The translations under genes were made by a program, and so were the position numbers. A stretch of 64,000 nt of DNA from Phaeosaccion multiseriatum. Its lineage: Eukaryota; Ochrophyta, other classes. Positions 52,827-61,671 of this stretch are shown here, piece by piece. Where the stretch lies: positions 2,356,001 to 2,420,000 of the forward strand of contig OZ218953.1 in NCBI GenBank assembly GCA_965112735.1, read 5' to 3'. Each line of letters starts with the position of its first letter. Positions within the stretch are counted from its first letter, which is position 1. Under the pieces are notes generated by a model. It searched no databases. It saw only the letters and a list, made by a program, of their open reading frames with translations, and had not been told where the DNA came from.

Positions 52827-52897
52827 CTGGGCCTGCTCCTGGTCATTGTGCTGCATTGTCGTACAGTGTGTGTACAGAGCAGGAGGGGGAGGGACAT
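40540..52897 (-). CDS. Large pentatricopeptide repeat (PPR) protein, probably organellar RNA-binding
   Basis: Nineteen exons (sense order): 52897-52310, 52152-51964, 51637-51551, 51276-51155, 50525-~50249, 49719-49643, 49342-49204, 48810-48661, 47922-47815, 47418-46825, 46416-46297, 45859-45691, 45292-45210, 44969-44863, 44710-44320, 43741-43527, 42947-42774, 42293-42020 and 41193-40540. Lengths sum to 1,505 codons plus stop, which supports the model. PPR units recur throughout, for example [80 protein letters not shown] and [20 protein letters not shown]. Each follows the two-helix pattern. The N-terminus is Ser/Arg-rich and could target an organelle. PPR proteins bind organellar RNA one base per repeat to guide processing, stability or translation. 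Poly-Gln and acidic inserts interrupt two repeats. The C-terminal exon is a long charged helix without an Smr or DYW domain. The donor at 50249 (GTAGAG) is the weakest junction. Confidence 0.85.
41439..41612 (+). repeat. (TCC)n-rich pyrimidine tract in the large last intron of the PPR gene
   Basis: TCCTCC/TTCCTCC tracts interrupted by CATCATCAT occupy most of this part of the 826-bp intron 41194-42019. Here the pyrimidine strand is the antisense strand of the PPR gene, unlike the other arrays. Confidence 0.85.
42412..42520. repeat. ~16-bp minisatellite (ATTCTGTTATCGAAGC)n in a PPR intron
   Basis: About six copies with point changes (GATTTG, TACCG, ATCAAAG) lie between PPR exons 42947-42774 and 42293-42020. 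It is AT-richer than its surroundings. Confidence 0.85.
42954..43300. repeat. (GT)n and degenerate GTGTGTTTG array in a PPR intron
   Basis: A pure (GT)n of about 60 bp is followed by about 280 bp of degenerate GTGTGTGCGTGTTTGAG repeats, between exons 43741-43527 and 42947-42774. Long Thr-His or Val-Cys frames across it are spurious. Confidence 0.9.
43797..44072 (-). repeat. ~275-bp (GGA)n tract, the longest purine tract of the window
   Basis: About 90 GGA units with two GGAAGA interruptions on the plus strand (TCC on the PPR sense strand). It lies in the intron between exons 44710-44320 and 43741-43527. Confidence 0.95.
45318..45515 (-). repeat. (ACAG)n array in a PPR intron (CTGT on the sense strand)
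   Basis: ACAG units with ACAC variants fill the intron between exons 45859-45691 and 45292-45210. Confidence 0.92.
46026..46286 (-). repeat. (ACAG)n array in a PPR intron (CTGT on the sense strand)
   Basis: A second ACAG array, with GCAGACAGCAG and AGGC variants, lies between exons 46416-46297 and 45859-45691. Confidence 0.92.
47551..47629. repeat. (GT)n array in a PPR intron
   Basis: About 38 GT/GC units lie between exons 47922-47815 and 47418-46825. Confidence 0.9.
48168..48226. repeat. TGACTGTCAC decamer repeated about five times in a PPR intron
   Basis: Consecutive copies of GACTGTCACT, with a central self-complementary GTGAC/GTCAC flavour, lie in the intron between exons 48810-48661 and 47922-47815. 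Confidence 0.85.
48355..48658. repeat. Degenerate CTAT/CTCT pyrimidine repeat in a PPR intron
   Basis: About 300 bp of CTACCTATCTCTCTCTA-like repeats run up to the exon boundary at 48661. The sense strand of the gene is the purine-rich one. Confidence 0.85.
50568..50790 (-). repeat. ~220-bp (GGA)n tract in a PPR intron
   Basis: About 73 GGA units with two GATGA interruptions lie between exons 51276-51155 and 50525-50249. The sense strand is TCC-rich. Confidence 0.94.
51289..51447 (-). repeat. (ACAG)n array in a PPR intron (CTGT on the sense strand)
   Basis: ACAG/ACAC units lie close upstream, in the sense direction, of the acceptor of the exon that starts at 51276. Confidence 0.92.
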
Positions 52898-53940
52898 GAA
52901 AAAGTTAAAGAGGTTGGTGGAGGGTAGAGGAGGAGGAAGGGCGTGGAAGAGTCACAGGTCACAATACAACAACAATCGACTTACCCTCTGCGTGGTTCTG
53001 CCTCTTCTTTTCTCATGCTTTCCTCCTCCTGTCCCCAAAGAAAAGTTTGACCTTGCCGCCCCCTCCTTATTCTTCCTGCGCTCCCCGAGGCTTCTCTTTG
53101 CTCCATCCCGAGCTTCCTGTGCACACCATCCCCTCCTTTCATCACGAGAGCTCTTTTCCTCCCCCGCCCTGTCGCTCGCTGGTCGCCGGCCTTCCATCCT
53201 TGACCCTCTCCCCCTCTTCCGGTGTCATTCTCTCCACTTAAGGCGCCACAAGGGCGACGTGGTGCTCTAGTATAACTACCGCTGTTACATAATCGGCCCG
53301 GAGCTGTTCCGTACACACAATCTGGCACGGGTGCTCCTCTTCCTCCTTTCCCCCCTACTTCTGAGAGGCATTGCACAGCCCCAGGTGTCTGGACTATGCG
53401 ACTCCCCAGGCCACCTTGGATGAAGGCAGTGCCATCAATCATGGCTCTGCAAAAGAGGAAAGCCCCCTCTTTTGCTTAGATTTAGATTGTAATTGCCTCT
53501 CTACGAACTTAACGTGTTGGCTATACGGATTCACATGTCGTAGTGCCTAGCTTCAGTTTCAGTTTCAGCTTAGTTAATTTTCCAGAGGGTGCGGACGCTC
53601 CAGACCGACCCCGCTCTTGCAATAAGCTCGGGGCGGTGAGTACGGAGACTGAGGTGGATAGAACCCTCTACGTCCTAGTTGGTGCTTCCCGACATGCATA
53701 CTGGCTACAACTGAAGCTCGCACCATTTCCTATTGAAGTCAATAAACAAGCTCGTTTGACGCTCGTTTTGAGCTATTTGCGATAGCTGCACTATCTTCAA
53801 GTCAATAGCTGATAGTGTGCCGTGTGCCGTGTGGCCTCGGCAATAGCAATAGCTCAACGGCGTGTCAGGGGTCGATCTGAAGCTCTACACCAGAACCCTT
53901 TCTTTTAAATTTAAAAGCGCGGCAGCAGATTCACGCTTCA
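52898..53940. other. Intergenic region between the PPR gene start and the ROCO gene end
   Basis: A 153-codon minus-strand open frame (53442-52981, beginning MIDGTAFIQGGLGSRIVQTP) has no recognised domain or splice partners and may be chance or a 5' extension of the PPR transcript. An 80-codon plus-strand frame at 53543-53785 is equally unsupported. Sequence from about 53460 on is AT-richer, with repeated AGCTATT/CAATAGC words. Confidence 0.4.
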
Positions 53941-56900
53941 CTAGCTGTGGGTCACCACTACTTTGTTCCCTCGTCGCTCTCCCTCGCCCGAGGACCTAAA
54001 CAGGGACTGAAGCGACTGAAGCGCGCCTTTGACGAACCCCGCTGTGGAAGATGACGACGCCTGCTTCTTACGCTGCTTCAAGTGATACATAAAGTTTTCG
54101 ACACTCGCGGCTCTGAGGTTCGCCTCCTCCGCTCCCCCCTCTAGCAAGCCCTTGACGAAGTCGTGCTCCATGTTGTCGAGAATATCCAGGGAGTCGCATT
54201 GTTCACGCACGAGAAGTTCCACCACGGCGTCGATTCTGTTGCCGCTAAACTTAACCTCCTGCAGCCACCGCCGAATGTCCTGACCTTCCTCCTGATCTTC
54301 CTCCTGCACCGCGGTCGAAGCCCCTGTCTTCGCGTGGTGACTGTGCTCCTCCTGTGGCCTTTTGACGGCGGCTTCCGGCAGGACCACTCCTTGTGCTGCT
54401 GCGGCCGATGGGGAGGAGGATGGTGGCGCTGCCTGCTGCTGCCCACCTCCTCCCCCTACACTCCTGTCAGCCTCGTTGGCGGCCGTGGGGGGAGTATTCA
54501 TGCCCGTCGCTTGACCGCCTGCCTCTGCGCCTTCGTGCGTCCTCTCCCACTCTTCCTTGTTCTCTTTCCTCACCCACGCCCACGCGTCATCAGTGCTTCC
54601 CTTCACAAGCACCATTCGCTTCCCGTGATGATCCTCATCGGCCTTGTCCACCAGGGTCACCTTCGCCTTGAGGAACGCCAGATAGGCCTCGTATGCGGGC
54701 CCGAAGTCGACATCCTTGCGGGAAAATACTCCCTTCTGCTGCTGCTGGTCTCCTCCATCGCCCTCCCCGTCCGGAGTGGCGTTGATCGCTCGCATTTCCT
54801 CTCGCATAAAGTCGTCTAGCGAGTCATCCGCATACTCTGAAACGAAATCGATGCCCTCCTTCATCCCGTCGCGCATTTCATCCACGGCATTGTCGCTCAG
54901 AGCCTCAAAGAGTCCGTCAACAGGCAGATCAGTGCCCACCGCAATCTTGGTGGCGACTTTGAGGGCCATAAGCGACAGCTTCAGGATGGGTGCGGCCGTC
55001 TTGACCCAGTCTTTGGGCATGGGAACCTCGTAGCCCTTCCCGTCTGGCCCAGTGGGCACCACACTAAGGTCGTGTGCGCACAGGAAGAAGAGGCGGTACC
55101 TCCTCATCACAGTCCCTTTGGCCCAATCCCACGCTCGCTTTTGGAAGAGGTCGAAGCCCTTGCGGTTGTTGCCACTAGGAGTTGTTTTGCTTCCCTCGGG
55201 GAGAAGGACCGCGAGGGCAGGGCAGGGCATGTCCTTTACGCGGATGAAGCTCTCGATGCCCCGGGTCGCCTTCACGATCCTGTCCACCTTACTCTCGATG
55301 ACGTCCAGACGCTCATCCATGTGCTGCTGGAGGGAGTACAGGGCGGCCTTCATGTTGCCCTTGGCCACGCCGGGCAGCTCTTGCCTAAAGTCCAGCCCTG
55401 AGAAGTCCTTCTTCAGAACGCGAAGGATGCAGGGCCGCACCACTTCGTCTGACTTCCCATCGCACTGGCCTGCGTTCTCGCCGAGCACGCACCACTCTAT
55501 CACGGCGCCTCCTCCTCCTCCTCCTCCTTTGATACCGCTGTTGCTACCGGCCTTGCTGTTTCGGCGCTGGTGGACTTCGTTCCGATACGTGTTGTTGAAA
55601 CTGATGGCGCTGGTGGCGGTGGTGCCACCGCCCCCGATGCTCCCCTTGGAGTGGTAGACGAGTACCCTTTCTGCACCCCAAAAGAGCACCACCCCATAGC
55701 GCCAGCACAAGATCACCCGACAAGAGCCTTTGGCTGCGGCACTGTCGCGCTTGGCATCCCTCATACACGCCGCCACGATGCGAGGCATGAGGCCCGGTGG
55801 GACGAACGGCTGGCCGGGCAATGTAATGGCGCATCGGGTCATTTTCTGCCCGTCAGAGAGGTCAAAAGCATGTTTAAGGCGCTCTTTATCCACCCACGTC
55901 TCGAGCAAGTACGGCACTCCGTATATTGGAGTCTTCCCTGCGCCCTCGCATCTCGTCTTCTCGGCCTCATCGTCTTGGGCATACAGGGCCCCACTCTCCA
56001 CGAGCCAACCGCGCATGAGCTGTCGCTTTTCCTGCGCATCGGGTTGCCCCTTCTTCAACTCTGAGAGGAGGCCCCTCTGAGCAACGAGAGGGGAAGGTTT
56101 CATCTCCTTCTGGTGAGTGGCGGCCCCAGTGCCTTGTGCTCCAATCGGGGTCCACGTCAGCCACAAAAAGTCCAGCACTTGCTCGTGAAGAATGCCATAG
56201 TCTTGCAGCTGGATAAACTGTTGCCACGTTTGCTCTGTCTGTGCCAGGCTCCACTGCCCTGCCCGTCGCAAGTACTTCTCGATCCGGGGCCTCCAGAAGT
56301 CCGTCCCCTCCGTCGTGATGCGGTGGTCTGCGATGGGCTTGAGAAGGTCAATGATCCTCTCCGGCTTGAGGTGCAGCACCCTCTCCTCGTTGGTAAACAG
56401 CATCGTTCCCTGCCGCTCCAGAAGATGCGCGGCTTGCAGCAAGACTTCCTCGGGAGTGCCCCCGCCTTTACTCTTTGTACCTCCCTCCGCAAGCATGGGG
56501 GACTCCTTCCCCAGAGACACGTTTGCCTCCTCAGTCTCCTTCAGCGTTTGCCACTCCTGCACCACCTCGCCCCACGCCACGAAGCTGCGGGTCACAGACT
56601 GCCCCACAAGGAAGTCCATGGCGTCACCCCAGCTCTTCGGTATAGACGCATCCACGCTGGGAAAGGCGGTCTTTCTGCCGTGCACAGCTCTCGTGAAGTG
56701 CATCAATGCCTCACCGATGCCACTCTCCTCCTTGCTGTCCACCAACACAGCGACTTGCTGGTCATTCGCGTAGTTAAGAACAGTCACGCCTGTACTCGTC
56801 ACGTTCTCCGCACCGACAGAGGAGCCCATTTCGTCGGCACTGTCCCCCTCCAGACGCTGCTGCTCCTGCTGAGAGCGGAGGCGGCTCTCCTCATTCTGCT

Positions 56901-59900
56901 TCGACTTTCTGGCAAAGTCCTCCCTCCGTCTGTTTAGTCGAGCGGCGGCCGCTGTGACCGCTTCCGCCAGCCGCTCCTGACCGAGCGTCTTCTCCTTGTC
57001 GGTCATCCCGTGGGTCTTCGTCCCCACAACGACGACATGACAGTCCGTCACTCGATTGTCGAGCATGCTCAGCCACAGCGATATCTCCTGCTCGTGGCCG
57101 AAGTCAGCGTCGTACGCCCCGCAGTCCTGTCCTCCTGCAGCCCGCGCCTCGTCATGCCTCACCAGGAAGGCAGGCAGGTCCACGACGAGCACAAACAGCG
57201 AATGGGCCGTGAGGAAGGTCTGGTGGTGGCTGAAGTACGCTTCCTGCCCGGCAAAGTCCCACATTACAAAGGCGAGGTCCTGTGCTGTCGCCGCAATCGA
57301 CGCTCGTGCCTCTTCCTCAGCCAGCCGCTCTTCCAGGTACTTCCCCACTCCGCCGTTAGGGCAGTGCCTCTCGAAGCAGTCAGCGACCCGCACTGTCTTT
57401 CTCCGCTCCACTCCGATGGTCCGTTCCTCGCTCTCGGGCAGCGTCTCTCCCTCGCCGGTGAGTGCCCTCGTCAGACTCGTCTTCCCCGCCGTGCCCGCAC
57501 CGACGAGCACCACCTTGACCTTGCTGGACTTAACGGAGCCTGAGGCCTTGATGTCTCTCCACCACGCCACGATTGCGTCCCCACCTTGCGCGACGACGTC
57601 TCCAGGGGGGCGAGACCATGGGTTGTCCCCAACAGCGTGCCTCCATGAATCCAAACGACCCATCTTTTCTGCCGCCAAGGCGGGATACTCTGCCAAGGAA
57701 AGAGGGAGCACAACCATTTCCACGGACAGCCTTAGGGAAGGACAGAGGCAGAATCACCTTCAACGGAGTCGAAAAGAGTGGCCTTCGACGTCCACCACTC
57801 TCGCGAGCCGCTCGTCCCTCTACTTATGCACTATAGGAGAGGAGAGCGAAAAGTCGGACTACACTCACCACTGAGCTGGTTTCTCGACAGGTCCAGCTCT
57901 TGCAAGCTCTCGAGCTCTCCCAGCTCCGGCGGGATGGGGCCTGCAGAGGGTACAGAAGCAAGAAGGTTCCTCAGTTCACACATGCCAGCATCTTCAAGCG
58001 CAGGGACATATGTGAGACTCCTCCCCACTCACCGCTGAGCTGGTTTCTCGACAGGTCCAGCCGTTGCAAGCTCTTGAGCTCTCCCAGCTCCGGCGGGATG
58101 GGGCCTGCAGAGGGTACAGAAGCAAGGTTCTTCAGTTCACACATGCCAGCATCTTCAAGCGCAGGGACATGTGTGAGACTCCTCCCGACTCACCGCTGAG
58201 CTGGTTTCTCGACAGGTCCAGCCGTTGCAAGCTCTTGAGCTCTCCCAGCTCCGGCGGGATGGGGCCTGCAGAGGGTACAGAAGCAAGGTTCTTCAGTTCA
58301 CACATGCCAGCATCTTCAAGCGCAGGGACATGTGTGAGACTCCTCCCCACTCACCGCTGAGCTGGTTGCCCGACAGGTCCAGCCGTTGCAAGCTCTTGAG
58401 GTCTCCCAGCTCCGGCGGGATGGGGCCTGCAGAGGGTACAGAAGCAAGAAGATTCTTCAGTCTACACATGCCAGCATCTTCAAGCGCAGGGACGTATGTG
58501 AGACTCCTCCCCACTCACCGCTGAGCTGGTTGCTCGACAGGTCCAGCCGTTGCAAGCTCTTGAGGTCTCCCAGCTCCGGCGGGATGGGGCCTGCAGAGGG
58601 TACAGAAGCAAGGTTCTTCAGTTCACACATGCCAGCATCTTCAAGCGCAGGGACGTATGTGAGACTCCTCCCCACTCACCACTAAGCTGGTTGCTCGACA
58701 GGTCCAGCCGTTGCAAGCTCTTGAGCTCTCCCAGCTCCGGCGGGATGGGGCCTGCAGAGAGTACAGAAGCAAGGTTCTTCAGTTCACACATGCCAGCATC
58801 TTTAAGCGAAGGGACGTGAGTGAGACTCCTCCCCACTCACCACTGAGGTCGATGCCGATCAGGCGCAGCTGTTGCAAGCTCTTGAGGCCTCCCAGCTCCG
58901 GCGGGATGGGGCCTGCAGAGGGTACAGAAGCAAGAAGATTCTTCAGTTCACACATGCCAGCATCTTCAAGCGCAGGGGACATATGTGAGACTCCTCCCGA
59001 CTCACCGCTCAGCTGGGTTCGCGACAGGCCCAGCCGTAACAAGCTCTCGAGGCCTCCCAGCTCCGGCGGGATGGGGCCTGCAGAGGGTACAGAAGCAAGG
59101 TTCTTCCGTTCACGCATGCCAGCATCTTCAAGCGCAGGGACGTATGTGAGACTCCTCCCCACTCACCGCTGAGCGGGTTTTCCGACAGGTCCAGATGTTG
59201 CAAGCTCTTGAGCTCTCCCAGCTCCGGCGGGATGGGGCCTGCAGAGGGTACAGAAGCAAGGTTCTTCAGTTCACACATGCCAGCATCTTCAAGCGCAGGG
59301 ACGTATGTGAGACTCCTCCCCACTCACCGCTGAACTGGTTGCTCGACAGGTCCAGACTTCGCAAGCTCTTGAGGTCTCCCAGCTCCGGCGGGATGGGGCC
59401 TGGAGAGGGTACAGAAGCAAGGTTCTTCAGTTCACACGTGCCAGCATCTTCAAGCGCAGGGACGTATGTGAGACTCCTCCCCACTCACCGCTGAGCTGGT
59501 TTCTCGACAGGTTCAGCTGTTGCAAGCTCTTGAGCTCTCCCAGCTCCGACGGGATGGGGCCTGCAGAGGGTACAGAAGCAAGGTTCTTCAGTTCACACAT
59601 GCCAGCATCTTCAAGCGCAGGGACGTATGTGAGACTCCTCCCCACTCACCGCTGAGCGGGTTTTCCGACAGGTCCAGATGTTGCAAGCTCTTGAGCTCTC
59701 CCAGCTCCGGCGGGATGGGGCCTGCAGAGGGTACAGAAGCAAGGTTCTTCAGTTCACACATGCCAGCATCTTCAAGCGCAGGGACGTATGTGAGACTCCT
59801 CCCCACTCACCGCTGAACTGGTTGCTCGACAGGTCCAGACTTTGCAAGCTCTTGAGCTCTCCCAGCTCCGACGGGATGGGGCCTGCAGAGGGTACAGAAG

Positions 59901-61098
59901 CAAGGTTCTTCAGTTCACACATGCCAGCATCTTCAAGCGCAGGGACATCTGTGAGACTCCCCACTCACCGCTGAGCTTGTTGTCCGACAGGTCCAGACAT
60001 AGCAAGCTCTTGAGGCCTCCCAGTTCCGGCGGGATGGGGCCTGCAGAGGGTACAGAAGCAAGGCTCTTCAGTTCACACATGCCAGCATCCTCAAGCGCAG
60101 GGACATGTGTGAGACTCCTCCCCACTCACCGCTCAGCTGGTTTTTCAACAGGTGCAGCTCTTGCGAGCTCTTGACGTCCCCCGGCTCCACCGTGAATGGG
60201 ACTGCAGAGGGTACAGAAGCAAGGTTCTTCAGTTCACACATGCCAGCATCTTTAAGCGCAGGGACATACGTGAGACTCCTCCCCACTCACCGTTTATCGG
60301 GTTATTCGACAGGTCCAGACGTTTCAAGCTCTTGAGGTCTCCCAGCTCCGGCGGGATGGGGCCTGCAGAGGGTACAGAAGCAAGGTTCTTCAGTTCACAC
60401 ATGCCAGCATCTTCAAGCGCAGGGACATATGTGAGACTCCTCCCCACTCACCGCTGAGTTGGTTATACGACAGCAACAGACTTTGCAAGCTCTTGAGGTC
60501 TCCCAGCTCCGGCGGGATGGGGCCTGCAGGTACAGAAGCAAGGTTCTTCAGTTCACACATGCCAGCATCTTCAAGCGCAGGGACATATGTGAGACTCCTC
60601 TCCACTCACGTCTGAGCGGGCGAACCGCTGGTCTCAGCTTTTGCAAGCTCTTGCGGTCTCCCAGCTGCAGCGGAAGGGGGCCTGCTCTTGCAGAGGGAAA
60701 TAGATGGGAGGCGGGGTCAGGTAAACCGAAATTACGGTTTTAAAATTAGTAAGGCCGCATCAGTGGCTTCCTGCTGCGCTCAGCCTAAAGTGTGGGGGCA
60801 GGTCGCTCCTTCTTCCCCTTCCTCCCTCACCTCTCATGAACATTGCTGCTGCAAGCTCGAGCCTCGTAATTGTCTCGCTCTCCACAGTCACACCGTGCCA
60901 GTCGCTCACGGGTATGTCGCTATTCCATCCTTTCTTATGCCAGCCTACTGCACCCCTGCGCCAGCCTTTTCCAGCCGTGGCACCGTTCGTGGCGAGAAAG
61001 AAAGCCACGAGTGCTTTTCGCTCGCCCTTCCGCACGCCCGACGTTTTCTGGCTCCTGTCAGCCGACGTAAGCACTAGATTCTCTCGGAAGCCAGGCAT
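53941..61098 (-). CDS. LRR-ROCO GTPase (candidate immune-type receptor)
   Basis: Twenty exons in sense order: cap exon 61098-60831, eighteen 72-nt LRR exons (60681 down to 57869) and one large exon 57689-53941. Every junction is phase 1 and the total is 1,770 aa. The cap reads RKALVAFFLATNGATAGKGW ... SDWHGVTVESETITRLEL, the usual algal LRR N-cap. There is no signal peptide, so the protein should be intracellular. The Roc GTPase follows NPWSRPPGDVV. It has P-loop GAGTAGKTS (about residue 586), switch II WDFAGQE and a G4-position VVGTKTHGM, where the canonical Asp is replaced. A COR domain follows (LPGQPFVPPGLMPRIVAA, CWRYGVVLFW). Next comes a conserved ROCO tail (YRLFFLCAHDLSVVPTGPDG, VPMPKDWVKTAAPILKLSL). 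Last is a C-terminal helical, SAM-like segment starting IRRWLQEV. ROCO proteins are GTP-regulated dimeric scaffolds. In brown algae this family is proposed to sense pathogens; that role is inferred here. A TAG lies in frame just upstream of the chosen ATG. Confidence 0.92.
57869..60681 (-). repeat. Array of 18 tandem LRR exon-plus-intron units (about 161 bp each)
   Basis: Each unit is a 72-nt phase-1 exon encoding one 24-residue LRR (core PIPPELG.LKSLQ.LDLS.NQLSG) plus an 86-93-nt intron. Exon high ends are at 60681, 60523, 60362, 60201, 60040, 59882, 59721, 59560, 59399, 59238, 59077, 58912, 58751, 58590, 58426, 58265, 58104 and 57940. The introns are almost identical from GTGAGT to CTCTGCAG. 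Units at 60681 and 60201 are degenerate. Confidence 0.96.
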
Positions 61099-61100
61099 TC

Positions 61101-61445
61101 TTACTGGCAGCTAGGCCTCGCTGCTCCCGTCAATCTTGCGTCTCGGGCTTGGGATCCTCGGAGGGCGTTTTCCTTGATCAATGAGTCGATAGCTTTGCTG
61201 GTTCGACAGCCCTTGTGGCTGCTGCTCCACTGGCTATTCTTCTCTCTGGATTTCACGCTTGGCTTGCTGCGGCTGGGTTGTGGTGCTTTTCGGAGTCGCA
61301 CCCGGAGGGTGCTGGGCTGGCTGGCTGCCTGTCCAGGAGCCAGTGCCGCTGTGCCGCGCAATTGGCCTTGTCGCTTGGCTGCTGGAAAGACGATCTTTTT
61401 CTTAGCAACCCTAACCTGTAAGTAGACAAGCGGCGCAGGTGACAA
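61101..61445 (-). CDS. Basic ORF upstream of the ROCO gene, hypothetical
   Basis: A minus-strand frame of about 114 codons, open from 61445, contains VRVAKKKIVFPAAKRQG and SIDSLIKENAL-like basic and helical sequence (the actual frame reads AIDSLIKENALRGSQARDAR). It stops just before the ROCO start codon. A plausible acceptor (ACTTACAG) precedes VRVAKKK, so it may be the last exon of a small gene or a non-coding part of the ROCO 5' UTR. No domain is recognised. Confidence 0.25.
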   Translation of the reverse strand: MSPAPLVYLQVRVAKKKIVFPAAKRQGQLRGTAALAPGQAASQPSTLRVRLRKAPQPSRSKPSVKSREKNSQWSSSHKGCRTSKAIDSLIKENALRGSQARDARLTGAARPSCQ

Positions 61446-61671
61446 GCGGCACAGGCATTAGAAATAATCCTCTGAACGCTTGAAACTTGAAACGGTTTAA
61501 GGAGGTGTCCGACGGCAACGACACTCACACACACCAGTTCACAGGTGGGTGGAAGGAAAAAAACATACCTTCCTTTGTGCTTTGCTTCCTTTAGTATGCC
61601 ACCTTGCTTCGGGGAAGGGTTGAGCTTTTCATGAATCAATCAACTATCCTTCCGCCATAACCTCTCGGAGT

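Noticed and set aside
52981-53442. 153-codon minus-strand ORF as a gene or as the first PPR exon
   Set aside because: It overlaps no PPR motif, and the PPR model already has a start with an intact total reading frame. The composition is Gly/Arg-rich and unremarkable.
57831-60743. Many short plus- and minus-strand ORFs of 70-100 aa repeated across the LRR array
   Set aside because: They read through the near-identical introns of the LRR array. The spliced minus-strand LRR exons explain the conservation.
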